Part shown: positions 17,574-25,308 of the stretch, piece after piece
How the letters are laid out: every line of letters starts with the position of its first letter
Numbering within the stretch: the first letter of the stretch is position 1
Origin: Myxococcales bacterium
GTDB taxonomy: Bacteria > Myxococcota_A > Polyangia > Polyangiales > Polyangiaceae
Reading direction: 5' to 3'
NCBI GenBank assembly: GCA_025359105.1
Contig: JANYHK010000043.1
Location: forward strand, 1-40,211
Length of the DNA: 40,211 bases
Notes under the pieces: generated by a model
Told to the model about the DNA's origin: nothing
The model's database searches: none
What the model saw: only the letters and a program-made list of their open reading frames with translations
Position numbers and translations under genes: made by a program

Positions 17574-18239
17574 TCACGCCACCGCGCTGTATAGGGCGTA
17601 AATAGCGCCCCATCCCATCGCGAGGAGCACCAAGAACACGAGGACCACGAGACCGTCGAGCTTCCGGAGCGCGCGGCGGCTCGCGACGAGCCCCCAGCCC
17701 ATCGTGAAAGTATGGAGGCCGTTGGCCAGATGGTAGGCGAGGCCGAGGGTACCGAGGAGGTAGACGATCAACGTCGGCGCGTGAAAGTGCATCTCGCGCG
17801 CGATGTCGGCGAACGGCTCGGGGCGGCCGGTCGTCAGGCGCGGGTGGAGCATCGCGAGCCAGAGGTGCGCGCCGAGAAACAGCGCGAGGCCGATCGCGCT
17901 CAAGCGTTGGAGCGCATACTTGAGGTTCGCGAAGAACCCGTAGCGGAGGTTGTTCGGCCGCGCGGACGCGAGGCGCTTCACGCCCCAGGCCGTGTGCAGC
18001 GCCAGCGGGACGAGGACGACGACGCCGGTGGCGACCTGCGCGGCCGGGTGCGGGTACTCCGTCACGGCGGCGGACCACTTCTCACCGCCCTGAAACGCGG
18101 CGAGGTTGTTCCAGAGGTGCCCCGTCGACCAGATGGCGAGCGGGAAAAAAGCCAGGAACGAGCCGAGGCGCGCGCGGATGAAGCTGCGATCGTGCGCCGC
18201 TTTGCCGGCGCCGTGTTCCGAGTGGGTGGCCGTGCTCAT
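17574..18239 (-). CDS. Orphan succinate dehydrogenase cytochrome b-like protein
   Basis: A 221-residue, five-helix membrane protein homologous to type B SdhC but lying 11 kb from sdhCAB with no SdhA or SdhB beside it. His41, His82, His125 and His170 align with the four haem ligands of Bacillus SdhC, so two b haems are plausible. The additional N-terminal His of the family (RLHS in Bacillus) is Gly26 here (RARLGSFLAFFP), at the quinone side of helix 1. It differs clearly from the sdhC in this window, so it is a paralogue rather than a recent copy. It sits between a 6-TM Ser/Thr kinase (77-base gap) and two amylases (28-base gap), all co-directional. It may serve a second complex II-like enzyme encoded elsewhere, or act alone in quinone redox. 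Confidence 0.8.
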   Translation of the reverse strand: MSTATHSEHGAGKAAHDRSFIRARLGSFLAFFPLAIWSTGHLWNNLAAFQGGEKWSAAVTEYPHPAAQVATGVVVLVPLALHTAWGVKRLASARPNNLRYGFFANLKYALQRLSAIGLALFLGAHLWLAMLHPRLTTGRPEPFADIAREMHFHAPTLIVYLLGTLGLAYHLANGLHTFTMGWGLVASRRALRKLDGLVVLVFLVLLAMGWGAIYALYSAVA

Positions 18240-18316
18240 CTGGCGGATGTTTAGCACGCTTGAACCGCGGGGGGACATGACCGGTGGGTGTCCGTGAACG
18301 GAAGGCCAGCCGTCCG

Positions 18317-19864
18317 TCACCACGCATCGATGAGCTCCTTCATCGACGCAAAGCGGTCCTCTCTCGCCTTCGACAGCGCCCGCAGGACGATTCGCTCGAC
18401 GTGCTCGGGGATCTCCGGCGACGCGGCGCGAAGCGGCGCGGCGGGCTTCAAGAGCACCTCCGAAACGAGCGAGAGGGCGTCGCCGTCGGTCCGCCACGGG
18501 CCGTGGCCGGTCAGGACCTCGTAGGCCATGACCCCCCAAGCGAACTCGTCGGCGCGTCCGTCCAGCGCTTCTCCGCGCATCTGCTCCGGCGCCATGTAGT
18601 AAGGCGTCCCGACCGCGATGCCGACGGTCGTCAGCGTCGCGGCGACCATCTCCGCGGTGGGCGTCGACGGGTCGATCTCCCCCTCGGTCCGCTTTGCGAT
18701 ACCGAAGTCGAGGACCTTCACCGCCCCGTCCTCGCGGATCATCACGTTCTCGGGCTTCACGTCGCGGTGGACGATCCCCTGGGCGTGCGCGGCGGCCAGT
18801 CCGCGCGCGACGTCGACGAGCCATCGCAGCCTCTCGTCGAGAGGCACCGAACGATCCCTGCAGGCGACGCGGAGCGTCTCGCCGGCGACGAACTCCATGG
18901 CCAGGTAGGCGGCTCCCTGGAGCTCGGAGGGTTTGTCGATCTGACCGACGTCGTAGATCGCCACGACGTTCGGATGATCGAGCATCGCGACCGCGCGCGC
19001 CTCGCGCATCAGCCGCTCGACGCCTTCCGTCGCCCGCCCTTCACCGCCCCGGCCCGTCGCATCCCCGGGGCCTCGCGCGATGAAATCTCGCGGGGTCTCC
19101 GCACGCAGGACCTTCAAGGCAACGTCGCGGTGAAGGCGCGTGTCGAGCGCGCGGTACACTTCACCCATTCCGCCGCTGCCCAGCAGCCCCTCGACACGGT
19201 AGCGGAGCGCGATCAGCTCGCCGCGCCCGAGGTTTCGTGCGAGGACCTGCTGGCGAAGCGACCATACGACGTGGCCTCCGATGACCAGGAAGACGAACGT
19301 CCCGAGGATGTACGAGGCGTGAAGCGCGAAGGTGGTCATCGCGGCGCGGTCTCCGAGCTGCGATGCGATGCGTGGTGAGAAGAGCGCCGCTCCGAGGAGG
19401 ACGGCGTAGTAGGCGGCGACCGGAATACCGCCCATGACGAGGCCGCGGCGCCAGGGATCCTGCGCCATGGCGGTGTGGGCGAGGAGGACGAGGCAGAGCC
19501 CGGGCGCGTAGGGGCTCGCGATGCCTCGAAACTCGATGCACATGAGCGCGAGCCCCGCGGCGGGCCAGACGTAGCCGACCGCGTCGAGCAGCGTCATGAG
19601 ACGCAGCGAGGGCACTGGCAGTCTTCGCAGACGCAGGAGGATCGGGAGCTCCAGGAGCATGACGACGATCCGAACCGCCGCGAAGTGCCAGAAGCGGCCC
19701 GCCTGCAGATTCGCGACGACGGCCCAGTCGATCGCGAGGAACCCGAACCACAAGACGTAGCCGAACGTGAACATGCCGCGAAAGCGGCGTTGTACCGCTT
19801 CGGGGTCAAGATTCACGCCGCGCGGTGACGTCGAGGGGGCACGCTGAAGAGTTTCGGAAGGCAT
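18317..19864 (-). CDS. Ser/Thr protein kinase with N-terminal 6-TM domain
   Basis: A 515-residue protein with a reversed layout. Six hydrophobic helices (about 32-52, 60-80, 88-112, 118-134, 141-162 and 178-206) come first, and a Hanks-type kinase domain (about 222-515) follows at the C-terminus. Kinase motifs are complete: GLLGSGGMGEVY, Lys251 (VALKVL), HRDVKPEN (366-373), DFG at 386 and PYYMAPEQ. A Gly/Arg-rich insertion of about 25 residues (261-285) separates the Lys strand from helix C. The membrane part could sense a membrane-soluble or lipid signal and pass it to the kinase; this is inference. It starts an apparent minus-strand run with the SdhC paralogue and the amylases. Confidence 0.9.
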   Translation of the reverse strand: MPSETLQRAPSTSPRGVNLDPEAVQRRFRGMFTFGYVLWFGFLAIDWAVVANLQAGRFWHFAAVRIVVMLLELPILLRLRRLPVPSLRLMTLLDAVGYVWPAAGLALMCIEFRGIASPYAPGLCLVLLAHTAMAQDPWRRGLVMGGIPVAAYYAVLLGAALFSPRIASQLGDRAAMTTFALHASYILGTFVFLVIGGHVVWSLRQQVLARNLGRGELIALRYRVEGLLGSGGMGEVYRALDTRLHRDVALKVLRAETPRDFIARGPGDATGRGGEGRATEGVERLMREARAVAMLDHPNVVAIYDVGQIDKPSELQGAAYLAMEFVAGETLRVACRDRSVPLDERLRWLVDVARGLAAAHAQGIVHRDVKPENVMIREDGAVKVLDFGIAKRTEGEIDPSTPTAEMVAATLTTVGIAVGTPYYMAPEQMRGEALDGRADEFAWGVMAYEVLTGHGPWRTDGDALSLVSEVLLKPAAPLRAASPEIPEHVERIVLRALSKAREDRFASMKELIDAW

Positions 19865-20072
19865 TGTTCGCGCGAGTCACGCGGGCCGACGCGCGCCCAG
19901 GAGATCTGAGCCGCTGCGCGGTGGCACGTCAACCTCGCCCGCTGCATCGGCGGAGTCGTCGCCTACCTCGCGCTAGGCAGGAGCGGCGCCGGCCCGCGAT
20001 CCCACGCAGCGCGCCGGCGTCGACGCGCCGGAAAGATGGCGGGGGCGTCAACGAAGCGGAACCTCGTGCAGC

Positions 20073-20342
20073 TCAGTCGTTGCCATGGCGGCAGTAGCGC
20101 ACCTGTCCGCGGTTGACGCCGCGGTGATCGATGTCGTCGCGCTTCAGCTCGTCGCAGAAGCTGTCGCCCGGACAGGTGAACGCGTCCTGGAAGACCCACC
20201 CCTCGAGCTTGAAGGACGGCGAAGGACGCGTGCCGCAGCGTGGGGCGTGGATGCATGACCACCAAAGGCAGCAACGGCTGTGCCGCCCCGAAAGCGCGCC
20301 CCGCGGCCTGCTTTGCGCGACTTGCGTAGCAACGGAGGGCAT
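20073..20342 (-). pseudogene. Possible gene remnant, unknown product
   Basis: The last 50 or so residues of this 89-codon frame read like real protein: PSPSFKLEGWVFQDAF, then CPGDSFCDELKRDDIDHRG and a Cys-containing end RYCRHGND. Upstream residues look random. I do not recognise a family. It may be the 3' end of a decayed small exported protein, or chance. The ATG at 20342 has no clear ribosome site. Confidence 0.25.
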
Positions 20343-20359
20343 GCGGCGGTCTGCCTAGC

Positions 20360-20372
20360 GCGCAAGTTGCGC
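20360..20372. promoter_or_regulatory. Palindrome GCGCAA-G-TTGCGC
   Basis: A perfect 13-base inverted repeat lying 102-114 bases before the GTG of the TraB-like gene. Nearly the same core (GCGCA-GT-TGCGC) stands 104-127 bases before the kinase gene at 8410. A shared transcription factor is possible; the factor is unknown. Confidence 0.35.
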
Positions 20373-20473
20373 AAGGACACGCTCTTGTTCGGCCTCGAAA
20401 GATGCCGACCGTCCGTTGATGAAGCTGCGCGGCCAGCTCGTCTCGGTTCGGGTGAAAGCGTAGCCTAGGTCTC

Positions 20474-21220
20474 GTGGACGGCCTCCCCGAACCAGCACGC
20501 AAGGCCCTCGAACGGGCCCGCGCCCTGAAGCTCAGCTACGCCGTTCGCGTCGTACGCGCGCCCGACGGCCGCCTCGTCGCGATCCTCGGCGAGGCCCACC
20601 TCAAGCTCGCAGAGGCCGCGGAGGTCGGCAGAGACGTCGTCGCTAGCTTCGAGCTGCGCGGCGTCGAGACGTTCCAACGGAAGAAGATCTTCTGCGGCCG
20701 CGCGCTCGGCGTGCTCATCAACGTGCCGCGAACGCTCCTCCGCTTCGCCTCGCTGGGCGCGATCAAGGGGAGCACCATCACGGAGGCGAAGCAGCTGCCG
20801 TCGGGCCACACGGTGGAGCTCGAGCGCACGAAGGTGGTGCCGTTCGGCTTGCATGTGACCTCGCTCTACATGACGGCGTTCTTCATCGTGGCGTTCCTCG
20901 CCATCCTCGCGCCGTTCATCGCGGGCATCTCGCCGATCCTGGCCGCCGCGATCACCCTCGTCGCGCTCGCCTTCCAAGCGCACATGCTTCTCGTCGTGCC
21001 GGCGATTCTCTTTCGCCGGTACGCGTGGAGCTGGATGATTCACCCGATGATCGGCATCCTGACGCTCCGCGACGAGCTGATGGCCGCCGGCACGGTCGTC
21101 ATGCTCGACGATCACAAGCGCGACACGGCCGCCGTCGTCGTCATGGGCCGCGCGCACGTCGCCGGCTACGAGCGCCTCCTCGTCCAGAAATACGGCTTCA
21201 CGCGCGTCTCTGAACGTTGA
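20474..21220 (+). CDS. TraB/PrgY/GumN-like membrane protein
   Basis: This 248-residue protein has the signature of the TraB/PrgY/GumN (Tiki-like) fold: a first GxxH motif in VAILGEAHLK (about residues 36-45), then VVASFELRGVE with the conserved Glu and Arg, and a second GxxH near the C-terminus in MGRAHVAGYERLL. In studied relatives these residues form a metal-dependent peptidase-like site. The middle region (about 130-205) has two or three membrane helices (YMTAFFIVAFLAILAPFIAG, LAAAITLVALAF), where many relatives have a soluble helical insertion, and the protein is short for the family. The start is GTG (20474). It has no signal peptide, so the N-terminal half is probably cytoplasmic. Function is unknown; the family call rests on motifs only. 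Confidence 0.6.
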   Translation: MDGLPEPARKALERARALKLSYAVRVVRAPDGRLVAILGEAHLKLAEAAEVGRDVVASFELRGVETFQRKKIFCGRALGVLINVPRTLLRFASLGAIKGSTITEAKQLPSGHTVELERTKVVPFGLHVTSLYMTAFFIVAFLAILAPFIAGISPILAAAITLVALAFQAHMLLVVPAILFRRYAWSWMIHPMIGILTLRDELMAAGTVVMLDDHKRDTAAVVVMGRAHVAGYERLLVQKYGFTRVSER

Positions 21221-21330
21221 CGAGGCACCTTGGTCCACGCGGCTTGCCGATAGACGCGGCGCCTCGCGGAGCGTCAAACGGCCCTCCTCCGGGCGCGCCG
21301 TGGGGCGCGGGATCTCGGGGGCGTGCGTCC

Positions 21331-22240
21331 ATGCGCCGTGGTCTCGCGGGACTGCGGGCGAGGCTCGCGCGGTCCGGTTCTTGGATAGCTCTGCCCGGGA
21401 GCGATCGATGCCCGCGGACGCCGTACGGCCTCGGCCTGACGTTCTGGTTCGACGAGACACGCCTCTTTCGCCACGCGCCGACGCCGCACGCGCCGGACCC
21501 GGGCGACCGTGAGATCTTCGTCCCGGGCCATGGGTCGATGGCGCAGCAGCTCCGGCTGCGCCGCGACGACGACGCCGTTGTCCACATCCAGACGTCCCTC
21601 GGGAGCTGCTCCGGCGCGCTCGTGGCGCCGCGCGTCGTCTTGACCGCGCGACACTGCGTCCTGCGCGGCGGGAGCGGGACGGCGCATCGAACGGTGCTCG
21701 GCCCCGCGGAGGTCGCCGTCGAGGTCGCGCCCGATGGCGTACTCTGGGCGTCGTCGCGCGCGCGCGCGATCGTGTCGCCGGCGTGCGAGCTCGGCGAGGG
21801 CGGAGAGGGCGACCTCGCGGCGATCGTGCTGGAGCACGAGCTGTCCGGCGTGCCGCTCCTCCGGCCGCGCCTCGACGGGCCCCCCGAGGAGGGCGAGCGC
21901 GTCACGATCACCGCTGCGGCGGCGCCGACCACCGGCGGACGCGCGAGGCGAGCGCCGTCGCCGACGTGACGGGCGGCGCCAGCTCCCTCGCCGTCGCCGT
22001 CGAGTACGGCGACTCGGGCGGAGGCGATCGCCCGGGGCGGCGCGCTCGTCGGGCTCGTGAGCCGTGGGAGCGCCAGGGTCACCCGCCTCACACGCATCGA
22101 CGTCCATCGCGACGTACTCGAACGCGCCGCGCGGGTCGCCGCCGGCGCCGACCCGCTCAACCTCGTGCCGCTCCGCTGCGGGAGCGAAGGCGAGCCCTGG
22201 ACGGCCACCGATCCCACTGCACCCGGGCCTCGTTGCAGGC
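21331..22240 (+). pseudogene. Trypsin-like (S1) protease gene with compensating frameshifts
   Basis: The first part encodes an S1 protease with GSCSGALVAPRVVLTARHC (His codon 21652-21654) and GEGDLAAIVLE (Asp codon 21811-21813). This frame stops at 21967-21969. The Ser motif EYGDSGG (Ser codon 22014-22016) lies in another frame, preceded by the matching strand VTGGASSLAVAV. About ten bases later the protein returns to the first frame as GGALVGLVSRGSARV and RIDVHRDVLERAA. A one-base loss near 21935-21955 and a one-base gain near 22017-22030 would explain this. No signal peptide is seen at the ATG 21331 or at ATG 21538, so the 5' end may also be damaged. The 3' limit is approximate because the frame stays open into the next gene. 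Sequencing error is the main alternative to decay. Confidence 0.75.
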
Positions 22241-22492
22241 TCATTGATTTCCGGCCTTTAGGCTGGGCGTGGATGGGTGGGAGATCGACACACGCGCCCG
22301 CGGTGAAGGAAGCGCGAGCGCAGGTCACCCACTTCTTCACCAAGCTTGAAGGCGCTCTAGCCACTCACGGAGCGCCGGGCACCATGTGCCAATCCCGGGT
22401 CCGTCGATCATGGTCACCCGCGCGTTCCACCGGAAACTCCGTGCAATTTGGCGCGATCGGGGGAGGGGCATCGGAATTGCTCGCCGGACCGC

Positions 22493-22497
22493 GGAGG
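22493..22497 (+). promoter_or_regulatory. Ribosome binding site GGAGG
   Basis: GGAGG ends 9 bases before the ATG at 22507. It supports that start, which gives an immediate lipoprotein leader, over the long upstream extension of the frame into the protease remnant. Confidence 0.65.
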
Positions 22498-22506
22498 GTG
22501 ACGACG

Positions 22507-23283
22507 ATGCGTCCGATCGCGCTGGGAGGAATGCTGGTTTGGGTAGGGCTGCTCGTCGCCGCATGCAGCGGTGGATCCGCCGTCGTCTTCGGCTCCGATG
22601 CAGGCGCGGACGCCGCCAACCCACCCGATTGCCCGACGGCGTTTCCGACGCTGGGCACCCGCTGCGCCTCCGAGGGGCTCCGATGCTCGTACGGCTGCAA
22701 CGGCGGAGCTCAGTGCGACACCGGCGCGTGGGCGACAACGCCCATGGGGCCGCCGTGCGCCACCGATTCGGGCGCGAACGACGGCTCGCGGCGCCTCGCC
22801 GATGGCGCCATCGTCTGCGGCACCGAGTCCGAATGCGCCAGCGCGACCGGCGGATCGTTTTTGAGCTGCAGCCCGGGGGGACGGGTCACCGGTTGCGGCA
22901 TCTGCTTCGCCCCGCAGAACCCGTGCAGCACCGACAGCGAGTGCCTCACCCTCGACGGCGCCGCGCCGCCCAAGCCGATGGTGTGCGGCCCCGGAGGCCC
23001 GTGCGTCTGCCCGGCCGGTGGCAAGAGCGGGTCGTGCATCCCGGCGTGCGTCAGCGCGAACGACTGCGGCCCCAACCTCGCGTGCGCCGCGGGGCATTGC
23101 GTGGCCAAGCCGTGCACGACCAACGGCGAGTGCTCGAACACGAGCACCGGCGACTACGCATGCGGCGCGAGCCACACGTGCGGTCCCAAGGCATGCGCCT
23201 CCGACGCCGACTGCGGGGGACACTATTGCGTCGACAAGCTGTGTTACCCGCAGGCAGGAATCTGCGTGCCCCCGGCCGCGTAA
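22507..23283 (+). CDS. Cysteine-rich lipoprotein
   Basis: This 258-residue protein starts MRPIALGGMLVWVGLLVAAC, a lipoprotein leader with the acylated Cys at residue 20, followed by an Asp/Ala-rich spacer. The remainder has over 25 Cys in a pattern of short loops (CASEGLRCSYGCNGGAQC, CSTDSECLTL, CTTNGECSNT, CASDADCGGHYC). The repeated C-x3-(D/E)C unit recalls EGF-like or Dickkopf-type small disulfide modules common in myxobacterial surface proteins. No catalytic motif is seen. It is probably an outer-membrane-attached protein stabilised by disulfides, with an adhesive or binding role as the only reasonable guess. Confidence 0.8.
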   Translation: MRPIALGGMLVWVGLLVAACSGGSAVVFGSDAGADAANPPDCPTAFPTLGTRCASEGLRCSYGCNGGAQCDTGAWATTPMGPPCATDSGANDGSRRLADGAIVCGTESECASATGGSFLSCSPGGRVTGCGICFAPQNPCSTDSECLTLDGAAPPKPMVCGPGGPCVCPAGGKSGSCIPACVSANDCGPNLACAAGHCVAKPCTTNGECSNTSTGDYACGASHTCGPKACASDADCGGHYCVDKLCYPQAGICVPPAA

Positions 23284-23312
23284 TCGCCTGCATCTCGTGG
23301 TCGGAGTCGGCC

Positions 23313-23645
23313 TCAGAGCTTCTGCGACAAGAGCATCCCGTCGCGGACCGTCAGCAAGACTCTGGCGACGCGCGGATCGGCCGCGACCTTTGCGTTGTAC
23401 GCGACGATCGCGCGGGTGCCGTCGGTCTGAGGATCCAGCACCTTTCCGGCCCAGAGCGTGTTGTCCGCGACGATGAGGCCCCCCTGGCGGAGCAGCGGGA
23501 ATACCGCGTCGAAATACGCCGAGTAGCTCTTCTTGTCCGCGTCGATGAAGACGAGATCGAGCGGACCCGACAGCCCTCGGATGGTGTCCAGCGCCGGTGC
23601 GATGCGCACGACGATCTTCTTTTCCGTGCGGGAGGAGCTCCGGGC
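23313..23645 (-). pseudogene. O-methyltransferase 3' fragment
   Basis: About 105 codons encode the C-terminal half of a class I SAM-dependent O-methyltransferase of the caffeoyl-CoA OMT type (methyltransferase family 3). Visible are VVRIAPALDTI, the metal-binding strand LVFIDADKKSY, LRQGGLIVADNTLW (second metal ligands Asp-Asn) and the normal C-terminus TVRDGMLLSQKL. The N-terminal half with the SAM-binding glycine motif is missing. Upstream, the frame runs into the 3' end of the Cys-rich lipoprotein gene in a different register, so the break is near 23640-23677. The open frame could formally start at 23756 but would encode nonsense there. It is a clear truncation. Confidence 0.8.
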
Positions 23646-23677
23646 CTCCGAGGAGCCAGCGGGGCGGCCTGGCAACC

Positions 23678-24688
23678 TCACTTGCAGGTCATGACACCGC
23701 TCCCGGGATCGTAGCAGGTGCCCGAGCAGCACGCGCCCGGCTTCCCGACGATGCACGGGCTACCTGAAGCGATGCAGCAGTGCCCGTCGGGGCTGCAGTG
23801 CCCCACACAGCACGCCGCCGACGAGGTGCACGCCTGGTGGGTGGCAACGCAGGTCGCGGCGCATGTGCCGTCGCTCTTGCACCCCGGGGTGTTGCACTCG
23901 CACGTGCCCCCGCTCGCGAGGTCGTTGTTGCAGTCCAGGTTCGGTGCGATGCACGCGTAGACGCACTTCGAGCCGACGCAATCGGTCGTGTGCGTGGGGT
24001 CACGCTTGCAGACGGTGCCGCACCCGCCGCAGCTCGTGGGGTCGCCCGCCGTGCTCACCTCGCATCCGTTACTGCGATTCTTGTCGCAGTCGTCGAAGCC
24101 GGAGCTGCACGCGTAGCCGCACACCCTGTTCACGCAGGTCGCCGTCGCGTTGCTGGGGGTCGGGCACACAACGCCGCATCCGCCGCAGTTCTTCGGGTCG
24201 CTGTCGACTTGCGCGCACACGCCGCCCTCGCACGGGATGCCCGCCGTGCAGGTGCTGCCGCAGCCGCCGATGAGGTTGCAGTAGGGAGTGCTGCCCACGC
24301 ACGCGAGGCCGCATCGCCCGCAGTTCTTGGGGTCTCCCCCTTGGGAGTTGGTCTCGCAGCCGTCCAACGGGTCAAGATTGCAATCCTGCCAGGAACCCTC
24401 ACACCCCAGGATGCCGCAACCGGCGTCGGTGCAGCCGGTGGTCCCGTGCGAGGGGCCCGGGCAGGTGGAACATTGCGCGCCGCCGCATCCGTGCGATGGG
24501 TCGAGCTTGCTGACGCATGCGCCGGTGGTGTTGCAAAGCTTCTCCGTGGCGCCGCACGTGAGGCTGCCCGCGTCGTTCTCGCCGGCGTCGACCACGTACC
24601 CGACATCGTCGAGGCCGAGGAGCGCCGAGCATGCGGCCAAGCACCCTCCCGCCAGCGATGCGAGCACGATGCGCGTGCACAGGGTCAC
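23678..24688 (-). CDS. Cysteine-rich repeat lipoprotein
   Basis: A 336-residue lipoprotein with GTG start and lipobox CLAAC (Cys20). It carries at least three copies of a repeat of about 40 residues with the form GC(E)...DPKNCGGCGxxC (GGDPKNCGRCGLAC, DSDPKNCGGCGVVC, AGDPTSCGGCGTVC). A last Cys cluster (CTSSAACCVGHCSPDGHCC) follows. Such repeats are widespread in Myxococcota surface proteins, where automated annotation often gives a misleading enzyme name. The role is probably structural or adhesive at the outer membrane. Its stop is 33 bases from the O-methyltransferase remnant, and its start is 21 bases from a truncated hydrolase on the other strand. Confidence 0.82.
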   Translation of the reverse strand: MTLCTRIVLASLAGGCLAACSALLGLDDVGYVVDAGENDAGSLTCGATEKLCNTTGACVSKLDPSHGCGGAQCSTCPGPSHGTTGCTDAGCGILGCEGSWQDCNLDPLDGCETNSQGGDPKNCGRCGLACVGSTPYCNLIGGCGSTCTAGIPCEGGVCAQVDSDPKNCGGCGVVCPTPSNATATCVNRVCGYACSSGFDDCDKNRSNGCEVSTAGDPTSCGGCGTVCKRDPTHTTDCVGSKCVYACIAPNLDCNNDLASGGTCECNTPGCKSDGTCAATCVATHQACTSSAACCVGHCSPDGHCCIASGSPCIVGKPGACCSGTCYDPGSGVMTCK

Positions 24689-24708
24689 GGTGCGAATCTA
24701 TCACGCGG

Positions 24709-24906
24709 AATGGCGCGGTTGCCGACAACGGCGCGTACCTCGGGATCAGCACGGACATGTGGTTCGATCCGGCGACCGGCGCGGGCTACGTGCTCCTCAC
24801 GAACAGCGGCGTCTACCTCGACGACCAGGCCGGGACTACCGCCGCGTCCACCGCGATGGCGGCGATGAACCACAAGCTGATGGACCTGGCCCACGCGCTC
24901 CCGTAG
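24709..24906 (+). pseudogene. Serine hydrolase (beta-lactamase family) 3' fragment
   Basis: The last 65 or so residues of a class C beta-lactamase-like serine hydrolase are recognisable: NGAYLGISTDMWFDP, then GAGYVLLTNSGVYL and a closing helix AAMNHKLMDLAHALP before the stop. The catalytic SxxK and YxN parts are absent. Upstream sequence in this frame is antisense to the Cys-rich lipoprotein leader, so the break is near 24700. No start codon with a ribosome site precedes it. Confidence 0.6.
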
Positions 24907-25308
24907 CGCGTGAGCTGGGTGCCCCAGCCGCATAGTCGCCGCCCGCGGCCTCCCGCGAGATCAGTGGCAGGTTCCGACCAGGTCATCGCTGGCGGACGAC
25001 GATGGCCGCGCCTTCGTGCCATCGCCAGCGACCGGCCCTCCCGTCGCGTTGCGAAGGGCCCGGGCGAAGTCCTCCGCCAACCGCAGCCGGGCCGCTGCGT
25101 CGCCGAGACCGACCTCCGCAAGTTGCTCTGCGCCTCTCCACGATCGCCGAGCTTCGCCAGTCTCGAGCGCGTCGGCGATCGAACCACGCGCGGCGAGCGG
25201 TGTCAGACCCGTCGGAGCTCGCCCCGCGTCGCCGCAATCCCTCTCGATGTCCGAAAGTGGCGGATCGAGACGCGGGTGAGCCGCGCTAGCTTTTGCGTAG
25301 AACACATC
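24907..25308. other. Interval with a possible minus-strand remnant
   Basis: No intact gene is seen in these 402 bases. On the minus strand, about 25225 to 24961 reads as plausible protein (TPLAARGSIADALETGE, QLAEVGLGDAAARLRLAED, FARALRNATGG) ending at a TGA. It has no start, the frame merges with antisense of the downstream gene, and third-position GC is lower than in neighbouring genes. It may be another gene end left by rearrangement. The last 80 bases before 25309 should carry the promoter of the following gene. Confidence 0.25.

Larger units (their letters stand above)
19865..20473. other. Gene-poor interval between divergent genes
   Basis: This 609-base stretch separates the 6-TM kinase (minus) from the TraB-like gene (plus). 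It holds one possible small minus-strand reading frame (20073-20342, listed separately) and a palindrome at 20360-20372. Base composition is slightly less biased than in neighbouring genes. I see no RNA gene or repeat element. Confidence 0.5.

Noticed and set aside
21935-22030. Programmed ribosomal frameshifting in the protease gene
   Set aside because: Two opposite shifts would be needed within about 90 bases, and I see no slippery sequence or stimulatory structure.
22021-23283. Fusion of the protease C-terminus with the Cys-rich lipoprotein
   Set aside because: The frame is open across both, but a ribosome site and a lipoprotein leader at 22507 mark a separate gene.
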